Source of the DNA: Gyrodactylus bullatarudis | Taxonomy: Eukaryota; Platyhelminthes; Monogenea; Gyrodactylidea; Gyrodactylidae | NCBI GenBank assembly: GCA_012064415.1 | Contig: SSNU01000314.1 | Coordinates: forward strand, 1-64,000 | Reading direction: 5' to 3' | DNA: 64,000 nt | Notes under the pieces: generated by a model | Databases searched by the model: none | Told to the model about the DNA's origin: nothing | Seen by the model: the letters and a program-made list of their open reading frames with translations, nothing else | Part shown: piece by piece, positions 36,010 through 47,490 of the stretch | Layout of the letters: each line of letters opens with the position of its first letter | Position numbering within the stretch: the first letter of the stretch is position 1 | Made by a program: the position numbers and the translations under genes

Positions 36010-38776
36010 TAAACAATTTACAGAAATGGTTTCATTTTTAGTAATTTTTAAAAATCACTCATATTTTTAGTCATTTTTGGGAAATATATTTATAAATATA
36101 AACATATTAAAAAACAAAACATTGTCGTGATAAATCTATAAGACTTTTGATGTTACAAGCACATTGTGGAAGTTCTCAAAATTTTATTCTCATAAAAGTC
36201 TGGTATTTCCAAGTTAGGTTGAAAAAGAAATGAAAAATATACTGAACAATTATGCAATAATTTCATTAACTTTACTAGTGAAAATGTTGAAGAAAAGCAA
36301 GTGCAATTAATGTCAAGAAAAACTATAAATAAGTATGAGCTGGATAAAGGAAAAAGGAAGTTTACAGAATTTTATTTCCGGATCGATTAGATTTTTCATC
36401 AATAAAAATAAATTTTCGAATTCTTTCACAACTCATAATGAGCTGGATTTGAAAATTTTCAAATTATGCCGAAATTTGTTTGCATTGGTTTTATCTTGAT
36501 GGAATCAAGGGAATCTCCTACTTTCAAAGGTCATACGAGAATCAAAAGTGGAAATCAATAAACTATATAATAATTTATATATTTACTTTATAGTAGATTT
36601 GTTTATTAATAATCCTATAATTTTTATCAAATGTAGGTATAATCAATTGGTCTACATCTCTTATGAATCATCTTTATCTTTATCGTTTCAAATGACTTGC
36701 GGTTTCAAAGTAGTTAAAATTCCTTAAGATTTTATTGAAATCATGAAACAGAGAGAAGTCTACATGATGAAGAATATTTATGAAAAATGTTTAATCGACC
36801 CAACACAGAAAACTCAGTTAAGGCAGTTTAAGGTTGCAAGTTTTTGGTGTGGAAGGAAAGAGATTGAACATTTTGCTAGCGTAAAAATTACTCACTATAA
36901 GACAAGAGGATAGAGTCCCTAAATTGGTTCATGAAGATTCGTCCTAGAATAATGAAGGTCTTTTTCCTCTGGAACTAGGCATTAAAAAGTTGTATTTATT
37001 CAGTAATTATTAGTATATTCATTTGTAGAAAATATTTATGAAATATTTATTTTTTTAAAAACTTGGAGTCCTTTTCAAATTCGCATCAATATTTTAAAAC
37101 AATTGACCTCCATAGTGAGTTTATGTGTTTTTATCGTAACTACTTTTAAGTAGTTATTACAAATATTTATTTATTTGGTTTACGTATTAAAAATCTTTCG
37201 TAAAGATACAATTTGTAACATTCCTTCATCATAATGTAATTAAAAATTTTCTGTATCCTCTTCTTAACAGCTTTTCTCAAGTTAGGCAATGCACAATCAA
37301 GTTCAAAGTACTTTTAAACAAACAATTGATAGGCTGATTATTACATTTTTTCCGAGTGCCGATTGCTACAATAATTATAATTATAATTATTGCTTGTAAG
37401 CTTAATCATATAATATTGATACAAACCAAAAATCTAGTGATTTTATGCGTGGTTTTGCAGAATTAGAGTTTTTAGAACTTTACCAAAAAACTATTTCTTA
37501 TCAACAAGATTGAATGCAATAATAATTCCAAATCCAAGAAAGAGTACAATAGACAATTGGAAAATTTTATTTGTATGACCTTAGAATGAATTAACCCCTC
37601 CCCTCCCATTAAAATACAAATTGCCAGATCTCCTTTTTCCTGGAAATTGAAAAAGCATTACTAAAGGAAAAATAGTTATCGTATTTTTAGAGAACATAAC
37701 TTGTAAAGTAAACCCTATTCAAATTTATTTTTTCAATAGTTTTATTAATTTTTCTGCCAGAAAATTTTTCGCATGAATCCTAAAGTTTTTGAATACGTTT
37801 TATAAGGATAAAGGACCACTGAAATTTCGGCTGATTTTGTGTTTCATTACAATTTGTAATTTGAAAGAATAATGAATCTTGAATATGTAATTTTCTTTTA
37901 AATTTACCAAACAAATTGTATATAAATTTATCAAAGAGTGAACTTATTTTTCCTTGTTTGGGTTTATTCTTCCATCAAGACTAGACTAAAAATCTAAATT
38001 GCTTTTGTCTCCTTTCTCTCTTCATAATATTACCCTAGGGAAGAAAACAAAAACCACATTCGTGTATTTTTTACAGTGATTTTCCATTCATTCATTTCAT
38101 TTAGTAATAATAAAGTAATCCATTTCCCTCTGATCGTCATGGGGAAAAAGGGTTTTAATCTGATCTATTTTGGTAAGGAATGATTGAACACTGAGAACTA
38201 CCTGTTATGCTTTTCATGCAGACAAAAGAAAATCCCAAAGTGTAATTAAATAATTGAGATTGAAAGGACAATCTTGGATTCTAAAGATGAGAATTTGCTA
38301 TTTTTTAAAATCCCAATATTCCTCTACGGATAGTTAGGGACACGGGGTTCTGACTAGCTCATTCTTGTTTCTAACCCACTTCACTATTGGAAAAGGTTTT
38401 TGACCAGACTGTAAAGTTCTTTCCGATTAGAAATCATTAATTCAGTTAGAGGAGCTCTTGTCAATGTCATGGTAAGAGTTATATCCAAAAAGAATATCCT
38501 GAATTGAATTTTTCCAATTTCAAAGATTAGTCTAGGTACGAAATTTAATTTAATTCAACATGCAGAATTGAATTTCTCCAGGATTATGCGAGACCTCTAA
38601 CCTTTATTGTTGCGTTTATTACAGTCCGAAGAAACTGAAGCATAATATATCACGATAAATATACAATTAGATCAAAATTTTTACTCGTGTTTTCAAGGGT
38701 AAATTTTAGAGGTGTAAAAAACTGAGTTTTTCAAAAACATATTTAGAGGATCAGAGAGTTTGAAAGCATTATATAT
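36010..38776. other. No gene seen
   Basis: No coding signal. A short palindrome, ataattataattataattat, occurs near 37371-37390. Confidence 0.5.
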
Positions 38777-39507
38777 GTTGTGCGCAATTTAGGAAGATTT
38801 CACTCTCTTCCTATTTTGGTCGACCAATTTATGAAGATTATTTTTTGTATATGCTAGTTTGACCTTTGTAATACATCAAAAAACATTGTGCACACATTTT
38901 CTATTTCTCTCTACCCCCCCCCACTTTCACACGCAAATAAGGAAAACGACCCCCCTTTACATATTAGTTCATTGAGTTGAATGAAAACATGTTTGTAGCA
39001 TTGGAATTATTTATCATTACAATACAATGATCTTATGACACTTAAGATTGAGTAAATTCCATTCCTAGTTATTGATAATTTTGACAACCTTAAAAAATTT
39101 GACCTTTGATATGTACCTGATTTTGTATCAAAGTTTTCCGGGATTTTAATCTTTTTGATCATTTCAGAAGAGCTTTAATTTAGAGGCTTGTTCTTCAATG
39201 AGATCGTAGAAGTTCTTCCCGTCATCCATTTTTAATTTTTACATACCAAAATATTCTTTACTCTTATGTATTTGACTCAATAGGAGAAGACTTGTCTTAT
39301 ACATTTGTTCCTTTAAAGGTTTACATGTGTGTGTATGAAAGTAGGGGGGGGGGTAGAGAGAAATAGAAAATGTGTGCACAATGTTTTTTGATGTATTACA
39401 AAGGTCAAACTAGCATATACAAAAAATAATCTTCATAAATTGGTCGACCAAAATAGGAAGAGAGTGAAATCTTCCAGAATTGTGCAACTTCCTAAATTGC
39501 GCACAAC
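38777..39507. mobile_element. Long inverted-repeat element (731 bp)
   Basis: The left end GTTGTGCGCAATTTAGGAAG is the inverse of the right end (cttcctaaattgcgcacaac). The arms are about 180 bp and include a run of C on the left and of G on the right, plus GGTCGACCAA. TA-rich sequence flanks both ends, so a TA duplication is possible but unprovable. A short repeat, gaattgtgcaacttc, is added in the right arm. There is no coding frame. Confidence 0.75.
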
Positions 39508-40395
39508 ATATATATATCAAAGACAAGGTCGATAAAATTCAGGGTTTTGGATCACATCATGCAAAAATCAGAGTCGATAGTTTTCAATGAAATTAATGAT
39601 CTCGAAATTAATGGGTTACCAATCCAACTTTTAATGTTCTGGATGAGATACGAAAAGTTCAAACCTCTGGTTGAAATTTTTCTGAATACTCATGTTTTCA
39701 TGAAAGTCTTCTAATCTTTATAATAAACATAATAAACAACCTTTGTCAGATGTCAGCCAATTAAATTTCATTTCAATCGTTGGGAAAGATGAACCCTTTC
39801 CTTTATTACAGTATCTCACGAAATTTTACTGCAGTGTCTTGTCTGAAAACTTATAACGTTTATTATAAGTTTTAGCTTTTCAATCTTATTAAAGATGATA
39901 CAAATTCTATTCTGTACATTGGATTAAAAAAGTGTACAAAGCATAAAATATATATATTCCATTCACATTTGTCAGGCGAAAGTGGAGAAAACTTGACTTG
40001 TCCATATAAGTGGATTGCTTTGTAGAGCTATCCCTTCAGAGTCAGACTAGATTTGGTCAGACATATCTCGAGGAATGAATATAAAATGTATGTTATAAAG
40101 CAGCTTAAAAATGTCTTATAATAAAAAACTTAGTCTAAGAGAGAATAATGGCTTAAAATTATTCTTTTCGATCATCTGGTAATGCTGACGAGAAATTTTA
40201 TCACAAGTCACATTAGTTTACCTTTACTAAAAACTATTCAATGAAATTCATCATTTCCCATTATTAGGAAGGAAAAACTAGGAATTTACACATACACTGT
40301 ATTTTTATTATTCTCAGTCTATTGACCCAATTTTGCATATATACAGCTCAGATTTGTATGAGTCAAGGAGAAATTTTTCATCAATCTGTAAAGTT

Positions 40396-40660
40396 GGCTG
40401 ATATGATACAAAATTCTCGAATTTTTCATCAAAAATTCGAATTTGAGAATGTGAGTGTGGCCAGGATCAGAATTGAACGAGTAAGCTCACCGTCAAATTT
40501 TCGATAGTTCTTCCATTTTCGAGAGATGAATCTTTGAAATCAATAAAATATTTCAGCTCGAATTTCAAAAAAATGGGATTTTTGGCGCCAAATTGGATTT
40601 TGAAAAATGACCCTATTTTTCATTAAATAATTTTTAATCATGATTCTTATATTATATTAT
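40396..40660 (+). repeat. Diverged family A fragment
   Basis: The phrases ttggctgatatgata, tctcgaatttttcatc, gtaagctcaccgtcaaattttc and cattttcgagagat follow the order of family A copies. Both arm ends are decayed. Confidence 0.5.
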
Positions 40661-40991
40661 TTTTTAACTTGAACTATTAATTAATTTGTAAATCGTAAAT
40701 TATTATTTACCATTCAAATTTTATCATTTTTAAAAGGAGACCTCAGATAATTTGAACTGTTGAATATTTGATTAAGTGAGTCCAAGTATATTAAAACTAT
40801 ATTTTTTGTATGAATATCGTTTTTTTATAGGTGAAAAAGGGAGCTTATGATAAATAATGATCTGAAATTCTATTTGGAAACTTCTCAAAATGTCCAATTT
40901 TACATGGTGAAGTCTGACGGAGTAGCCTAAATCGAAAGAAAAGAAAGTTTTTTTTAATAAAATTTATTAATAAGCACAATGTAGAAATTAC

Positions 40992-41175
40992 AGTGTTTTT
41001 AGACATTACATGGATATAGTAGTACTAACCAGTGAACACACTTTGCTAGTAGGTTTAATGTATAAAATTTATTAATATTTTGATAAACTTGTCGTAACAC
41101 TGAATAAGGCGTGAAGAAGACAATCACCGACGAAACGTTTGGATTCCCATGGCTAAGAATTCTAATATTGACCTG
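40992..41175 (+). repeat. Repeat remnant shared with 42790-42870
   Basis: ATTACAGTGTTTTTAGACA at 40992-41013 recurs inverted at 42848-42868. The intervening phrase aaccagtgaacacacttt recurs directly at 42811-42830. Downstream, gaagaagacaatcaccgacgaaacg resembles the tail motif seen in many Penelope-like elements, but the hammerhead core is not intact here. Confidence 0.45.
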
Positions 41176-42599
41176 AGTTTTAATAAATTTTATTATAAAA
41201 CTAATTTTAAATTATTTTTCACTGATTCTGAAAAGAAATTTTTAATCTAAACTGCCCAAGAAATTTATGAAATTGATTATGAAGCCTTGAGTCAATTTGA
41301 AAACACAAATTTCTACTCAAATTTTATGAATTTTTTTTCAATAAATTTTACTTGATTTTTTTTTACTTTTTTATTTTTTATCCTAATCAACGCAGAATTT
41401 AATTTTCTATTCAGTGATATCTGGTTGTTGGGCAACTCTCTAAAAGATTTTGATCAATCAACTTCAGTTTTAGGAAAATTCGAAATTTTCGTTTTTTCGA
41501 ATATCTCCGAAACTGAATACAATTCGGAGATTCTGAGACCAGATACAGAATATGCGTCAAATTTCAGATCAGGATCATTTTAGTTTATTTTGATATCCCC
41601 AGATCGAAATAAAAGTGACACACCGTGTAATCCTTTAAGAAATTTACATTTGGTTCTAGATATATCTTCTTGCATATTTCTAAAAAAATGTTAAAGCACC
41701 CACACATAATTTTTATAATCACAGCAATTTTATATTTGTTTTGTTTGAAAAATTCAATTCTTGACAATACAATTTAGTTCATCTTAGAATTTAGTATTTT
41801 AGAAAAATAAATTGCCTAATACAGTATTTGATTTAAATACAAATTTCCTCTTTTAATAGTCACAGACATATTTCTGTATGGCTGATGAAAAAGGATGTTA
41901 CTGTTACATTTCTACAAGATGGCAATTGAAACCAAAAGTTGTTCTGTCTCAGATTTGTACCACACAATTTTGAATGAAATTGTTTTATCTTTCTCTACAA
42001 GTTGTAAAAAACATATTAAGCGTACATTGTAAGATTTCATATTAGCGGGTAGGACTATAATTTTGAAAATAAATTCTCCATAAAAAACATCAGTTGCTTT
42101 GTGAACTCGGATAATGTTCCTATTGTGAAGCTCTTCCTAACAAATAACCTTATCTATTCGACATGTTTCCAATTGATGTTTGGATATTGAAAAAATAGCT
42201 GATCAATAAGAAATATTGAAACCCTTGTTGACATTTTATAAGCCTTCCCCAGGATAATGTAAAATTAAAATATCGTATCTCGTCAAAGAATTATGATTCG
42301 TGTGCAATATATTTCCCAATCATGTGAAACCCAATAAAGAAAAAAATATTAATCTAACCATTAATTGTTGTTTATAAATTGGTAAAAACCTATCTGATGT
42401 ATGTGTCATACTGATGAGTATTAGGGTAATACAAAATTTTATTTTCCTCGAACAATGTTCTATGCCTTAAACAAAAATTGATTTTTGAAAATCAAAATGA
42501 AAATTTTTCATGTTCTGATATACAAAAATGCCATTTTCCCTAAAATCATCAAAATTTACCTAATTTCTTGGGGCTTTCTTCCGACATGTGAAAGAACAC

Positions 42600-42792
42600 T
42601 CAATTTTTATTAGAAGCGTTGCCTCACAACGTTGAAGACCTGGGTTATGGTGTACTGACGAGTCCTAATAAGGACAAAACGCGTCTACATCTGCCAACGT
42701 GAGTTGAATATTATTTGACTCTCTTATGGTATTGACACTTGCTAATCCGAATTTCTAACATCTGAGGTGTGAGAAGACAATCTCCATCAAGT
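42600..42792 (+). mobile_element. tRNA-like SINE with hammerhead motif
   Basis: The left part, tagaagcgttgcctcacaac followed by gttgaagacctgggtt, reads like the D-arm-to-T-arm half of a tRNA. It is followed immediately by a hammerhead-like motif. The right end, agacaatctccatcaag, matches the right terminal repeat of the copy at 1012-1204; the left terminal repeat is not recognised. Hammerheads in short Pol III-type repeats are known from the schistosome S-alpha family, a close structural parallel. Confidence 0.6.
42650..42690 (+). ncRNA. Hammerhead ribozyme-like motif with well-formed stem II
   Basis: Stem I strand GTGTA (42650-42654) is followed by CTGACGA (42655-42661). Stem II is GTCCT-aata-AGGAC (five perfect pairs). 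Then come AAAA (42676-42679), CGCG, TC and the second stem I strand TACAT (42686-42690), giving four Watson-Crick pairs and one G.T. The layout closely resembles hammerheads of schistosome repeats and Penelope elements. The GAAA box reads AAAA, so the position of catalytic G12 is changed and this copy is probably slow or inactive. Confidence 0.65.
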
Positions 42793-43823
42793 TAGAGTTC
42801 ATATGGATATAGTAATAACCAGTGAACACACTTTGTTAGTAGATTAATTGTCTAAAAACACTGTAATGATTTGATTTAGTCCAGGAACATTGGAAGCCCA
42901 ATGACTTTGTTGGTTGAATGGAGTGTGACCATTTTTCCAAAATTTCAAAGTAAAATCAATGATTTTACATTAGAAATATTATGGTTGTAGGAACATTGTT
43001 ATCTATTTTATTCAATTTGATATTTACTAGAAAATGTTATCTAAAATAAGAATAATTTTTCTTGGAATTTTTCATTCATACTCCCTCTTTAAATGATAAA
43101 AATTATTCTTCACATCAAAAGATTTGTTCCAGAGAAAATAGAAGGTAATAAAATATTTTCAAAAATCTATTATTCATATATTTTAAGGTTTAGATAACTA
43201 AATTAAGCTTCAAAACAATAGATTTTAATGTTTATTTTTGAAATATTTCGTTTAATTAAGAAGGAAGGTTTAATCTTTACTTCGGCCTCACTTGAAAACA
43301 TTTCTAATGAGTTTATTTAGAAACCTACTAGGAGAACTTATTTTCTAAGGAAGGTTCTGACAAAACATTTAATATTCGAAAGATGTTGATGATGAATTCT
43401 TAATCGAGTATGTAGAGAATTTATTTAGTCAAAAGAATCTCTAGAGCATACCCAAGTAAAGTTGGTTGATATGAAGTTGGGAATAATTTTTACAGAAATC
43501 TCGGTTTTTTTTAAGATTTTATGGAATCCTACTTTTGTTGCCCACTATTTGAAGAAAAAAATATGGTCATTTTTCAAATTCTCATTTGGCGCCAAAATCC
43601 CATTTTTTCAAACTTTAAACCGAAAATTTTTATTTGAAAGTTGGAGGTTGATCAAGATTAGACAAGAAAGCTGACGAGCACCGTCAAATTACCGACAGTT
43701 ACCCCATTTTCGAGAGATTTTTAGTTATCGAAATTTCATTGATTTTCAAGCAGTGAAAAAGATTAAAAATCGAAATTCAGCTCCCAAACGATAATGAAGT
43801 TAAAATAGAAGTAAAGATATATT

Positions 43824-43864
43824 AACACCAAATGTAAATTTCTTAAAGGATCATCAGTGGTATC
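43824..43864 (-). ncRNA. Hammerhead-like motif, left inverted end of the PLE insertion
   Basis: Minus strand: GATACCA, CTGATGA, an 8-base stem II segment TCCTTTAA, GAAA, short stem III TTTACA closed by the core A with T, T at the cleavage position, then TGGTGTT. GATACCA and TGGTGTT form seven stem I pairs including two G.T wobbles. Stem II is degenerate. It differs from the partner at 44662-44702 by one base in stem III. Confidence 0.55.
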
Positions 43865-44002
43865 ACTTTAAAAATGATAAGATTTAAATAATTGAATGAA
43901 AATAATAATTTACAAAAGTTTAAGAATTAAGAATAAATGCAAGCTGAAAAAACACCAAAACTCTCCATTAAATAGCAACAGTGGAGAGAAAAGTGAAAAA
44001 GC

Positions 44003-44669
44003 TCACATAGGCCAAGGTAGTTGAAGATTATAGGAATAGTTTTTCTGAACACATAGATTGGGTTTGTATTGATTGATTAAGAATTTCTCCTTTACCCATA
44101 CATCTATGCTATCATCCCCAGGGTTTTTGTATAAAACGGAAAAATTTGAAATTGAAGCTGCGTGGTTTTCCTGCTTAAGATGTCTAGTAACCGCGGTATC
44201 AAGATGATCATTCGATCTTGTAGACAATTTCCTAATCGTTCTTCCTATGTAAGAAGCGCCACAATCACACTGGAATTTATAAACTAATAGAGTCTTCTCT
44301 TCAGGTTTGAGTAAATCCTTATGAATCAAACTGAACAATCTCTGTGTTTTAAATACAATTTTCAATTGTATATTGTCATAATGATTTGATGAGATTATTA
44401 AGTTTTCTTCTTATATCATTCCTGAAACCATCTCCTTTGAAGTTAAGCTTAATGAAAATAGTAATTTTATCCACCTCTTCTGTTTCTACAACCTCATCTC
44501 TAACCATAGGTTGATTGATGAATTTGTCCACAATTTTTGCTGGGTAACCATTTTCCATCAAACATGACTTCGAATTCTCTATTTCATTTGTCCATTCCTC
44601 AGGACTTGCGATTCTTCTTATCCTCTTCCCTAGACCAATTACTAAAAGTAATAAAAAAAGTGATACCAC
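44003..44669 (-). pseudogene. Penelope-like RT C-terminus and GIY-YIG endonuclease, frameshifted
   Basis: The minus strand holds a 97-codon frame (44669-44376) containing KITIFIKLNFKGDG and RNDIRRKLNNLIKSL, matching the linker between reverse transcriptase and endonuclease. It is followed, in another frame from about 44370, by KIVFKTQRLFSLIHKDLL and LLVYKFQCDCGASYIGRT. RKLSTRSNDH, AVTRHLKQENHAA and VKEKFLINQY then supply the Arg, the zinc-binding His residues and the Glu of the GIY-YIG fold. One frameshift near 44370 separates the halves, and the N-terminal majority of the protein is missing, so it cannot be a working enzyme as it stands. Confidence 0.85.
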
Positions 44670-44702
44670 TGATGATCCTTTAAGAAATGTACATTTGGTG
44701 TT
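44662..44702 (+). ncRNA. Hammerhead-like motif, right inverted end of the PLE insertion
   Basis: GATACCA (44662-44668), CTGATGA (44669-44675), TCCTTTAA, GAAA (44684-44687), stem III TGTACA, T-T, then TGGTGTT (44696-44702). Stem III here has the self-complementary TGTACA. It faces opposite to the copy at 43824-43864, so a transcript in either direction would carry one motif in sense. Confidence 0.55.
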
Positions 44703-46459
44703 AATATATCTTTACTTCTATTTTAATATGATTTTAAGTGGATTTTCGGATGTATTTGAGAATTTACGCGAATTATAATTATTTAATCAGAATAATGAAG
44801 TTATTCGTCAGATAAGATTCAGTTGAATTGATTTTTTTTGTCTAATCCTGATCCTGAAATACCTCTTTTGATCAACCTACGATTTTTAAATCAATAGAAA
44901 TTTTCGGTTCAAAGTTCGAAAAAATTGGATCTTGGCGCAAATTGCATTTTAAAAAATGGCAATATATTTTTCATTAAAAAAATTCGAATTCATGATGAAA
45001 ATATCGAGATTTCTGTAAAAATCATAGATTCCCAACTTAGTATCAATTACCGAATAAACTTTTTGAATTTGTATATTATAATGTATAATGGACAAGACAA
45101 CAGACTGTATTTTTAAATAAACATGGAATCATTCGAAAATTTGAAATTAGATTCTCTATACTCTCTAAGCGACTTATCTAACAGGAGGAATTCATCTGTA
45201 CACTGAGAATCTTTTTATTAACATGGCCTAATAACAGGGCATTATTGAAGAATACTTTCTAATGAACTTTTCTTGTTTAAAGAATTTTTGAATATTTCTT
45301 CACTCAAAGTACTTTATTTCAAAAATATAATATTTTTCTCGAGTTGAAATCAAGTTAAACCTCCTTCCTTTTTCACATGCAACAGGGGAAAAAAACAGAA
45401 AACATCTTGTTTAACCCGAAGGAAAAATCAATACATCAAGAATATATATCCACAATACGTTCATTTTATATAATAATATACAATTGAAAAATAATGTCCT
45501 CATAATTAACAGAAAAAATATTATAAACTTTTCTTAGCTTAACAAGGCCTTTCTATGTTAATCTCTGTTTTTTCTCAAGCTTGTTTATTAATTAATGTTT
45601 AACCCTTCCAATACTAAATACGATTATTTTCAAAATTGCACATTTTTAATCTTCATGCCAAATGTACACTTTACAGAGATGATCAAGTCAAAAATTCCCG
45701 ATTCATGGATTTTGCCATGGCCCATATGGTTACATTGGGACTGTAAGGTACTAAAAGTTTTGAGCTAGAAAAATAATTCTTTCTCCTAACATGTCCTTCA
45801 TTTATTTATGCTTGTATAAATTTCGTGTTGTTCTCGTTATTTTGTTGTCCAATTGAGTTAGTTCTTGTCTGTGTATCAAATCGTTTTTACCCACAATCAT
45901 CAAGTTATTTTTTTTCTTGGTACGTGTGTAATAAAAAGCCAACCAGCAATCTGAAACACATATAAAATCTAATGAAACATCTTTACTTATGCTTATTTCG
46001 GTAAATGATCCATGTTTTTATTTATAATTTACGATTTCTGTAAATAGTTTTTGACATTACTCTGAACTAAACTTCATTAGCATATTTATATTTCCAGTAA
46101 ACTTAAGCCCATCTATTATGTCTTCTCAATTGCATTGGTCTATTTGTAGAAGAAGAAGAAAAGGGTTCAAAGTTCTTTGATTTTTAATGAAATCTAATTA
46201 TAAATTAAACACATGAATAATCTCCAGTATAATGACAATGATTTTCCATCATTAGATGTAGAATAAAATTCCCAATTATTTCATACATGTTACCAAGTTG
46301 ATTAACTCGATCTTCTAGTCAAATGTCATAACATTAATGTTTCATTTATTTCATAAAATCAAATGAATTATCTCACGAATAGTTAAGCCTTCAAATGTTG
46401 TTCAGTGCGTTCGTATAACAAGAAACTGCATTTGAAAGTAAAATTCTTAAATTTCAACA

Positions 46460-46640
46460 GCTAGTTAATATGAAGATGGGAATTTATGGTTTTTACGAAA
46501 TTCTCAATTTTTTAATCTAGTTATCAAATTTGATGTAAATGTTTTGGAATCTAGATCATCAGGTCCAAATTCACCATTTTCTTGAACTTTAAGTTGAAAA
46601 TTTCTGTGTTCAAAATCTTAGTTTTTGATTCAGATAAAAA
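46460..46640 (+). repeat. Family B fragment
   Basis: It begins CAGCTAGTTAATATGAAGATGG and decays after ggaatctagatcatcaggtcc. Only the outer part of one arm is present. Confidence 0.65.
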
Positions 46641-47186
46641 ACCAAAATTTCTTATGAAAATCTTAGATTGATTTCATATGAAAAAATCATATTTAAATTT
46701 AATTTCAAAACTATGATCAACATTCTTATCAATTGGATAAACAAATTAGTAAGAAAAGCTCTTCTAGTCATATGATTGGCTCATAATTGTTCTGTCCAAT
46801 CAGAGTAGGAATACACAAGATACGATTATTTATGATACAAGCTTTATTCAATTTAAGAGAAAAAACCTAAATAAATGTTCATTAATAAAATAAAAAGAGG
46901 ATAATTATTCTAGACTGGCTTCTTCTAGAATGAACATTTTTTTACCTATTGAACGCAACTGATAGACTCATCTAAATCCTATTATTATATCATGTGGACT
47001 ATTTTGGATTATTGTAAAAATGTCTTGACACTTTTGCCAATAGTGCTGTCCCTCACCCAGGGAGTAGTAGCAATACAAGATTGTGAGTAATATAAATCTT
47101 TATTGAATCTACTAAAAATTTGATTCAGACTAAATGATGAAAAGACTCTTTTCTTACTAGAACTAAAACTATAACAAAAATACAAT

Positions 47187-47303
47187 TTAGAAGAAAGCTT
47201 GTTCTCTCAATAATAAGATTTCTACTCTAACTAGCAATCGAGTTAGAAGAAAGCTTGTTCTCTCAATAATAAGATTTCTATTCTAACTAGCAATCGAGTT
47301 AGA
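47187..47303. repeat. Tandem duplication of a 56-bp unit
   Basis: The unit runs from ttagaagaaagcttgttctc to actagcaatcgag and is present twice with one base difference (tctaCtcta versus tctaTtcta). A third unit starts (ttagaagaaac) and breaks off into a family A fragment. The low divergence suggests a recent duplication. Confidence 0.85.
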
Positions 47304-47315
47304 AGAAACTTTGGT

Positions 47316-47490
47316 AAAGTTGGTTGATATTTACAAATTTTGAGTTGGTGCCAAGTTCCCATATGTTCCAAATTTGAGCTGAAAATTTTGATTTGAAATT
47401 GGAAAAATGACTGTCAAACAGGGAAACTTACTTTCAATTTTTTTTGATCCACCGTTTTCGAGGGATTTCAAGTAGCGATAGGAATCCTTA
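47316..47490 (+). repeat. Family A fragment
   Basis: It begins GTTGGTTGATATTTACAAAT, with the usual GAAGTTGGGAATC segment deleted. It continues through ggtgccaagttcccat and ccaccgttttcgagggatttc. Single arm only. Confidence 0.55.

Larger units (their letters stand above)
43803..44791 (-). mobile_element. Penelope-like retroelement insertion with 12-bp target duplication and inverted ends
   Basis: The insert is flanked by the direct repeat ATAATGAAGTTA (43791-43802 and 44792-44803). Near its ends lie inverted repeats of about 69 bp (43801-43869 and 44656-44725), each holding a hammerhead-like motif. Between them, on the minus strand, is a Penelope endonuclease remnant. Partial inverted terminal sequences and short variable target duplications are characteristic of Penelope insertions. 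The reverse transcriptase core is absent, so this is a truncated copy. Confidence 0.85.
43459..45060. mobile_element. Family A palindrome split by a nested retroelement
   Basis: The left arm 43459-43802 begins GTTGGTTGATATGAAGTTGG. The right arm, about 44804-45056, ends tagattcccaacttagtatc. Removing 43803-44791 and one copy of the 12-bp duplication restores the layout of the intact copy at 55447-56145. The nesting dates the palindrome as older than the retroelement. Confidence 0.75.

Noticed and set aside
41112..41140. Hammerhead motif in the remnant GTGAAGA...GAAACG
   Set aside because: The first core base is changed and no stem I or stem III pairing could be drawn.
43674..43700. CTGACGA in a family A repeat as a hammerhead core
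   Set aside because: The GAAA box is missing (CAAAT) and other family A copies do not keep CTGACGA.
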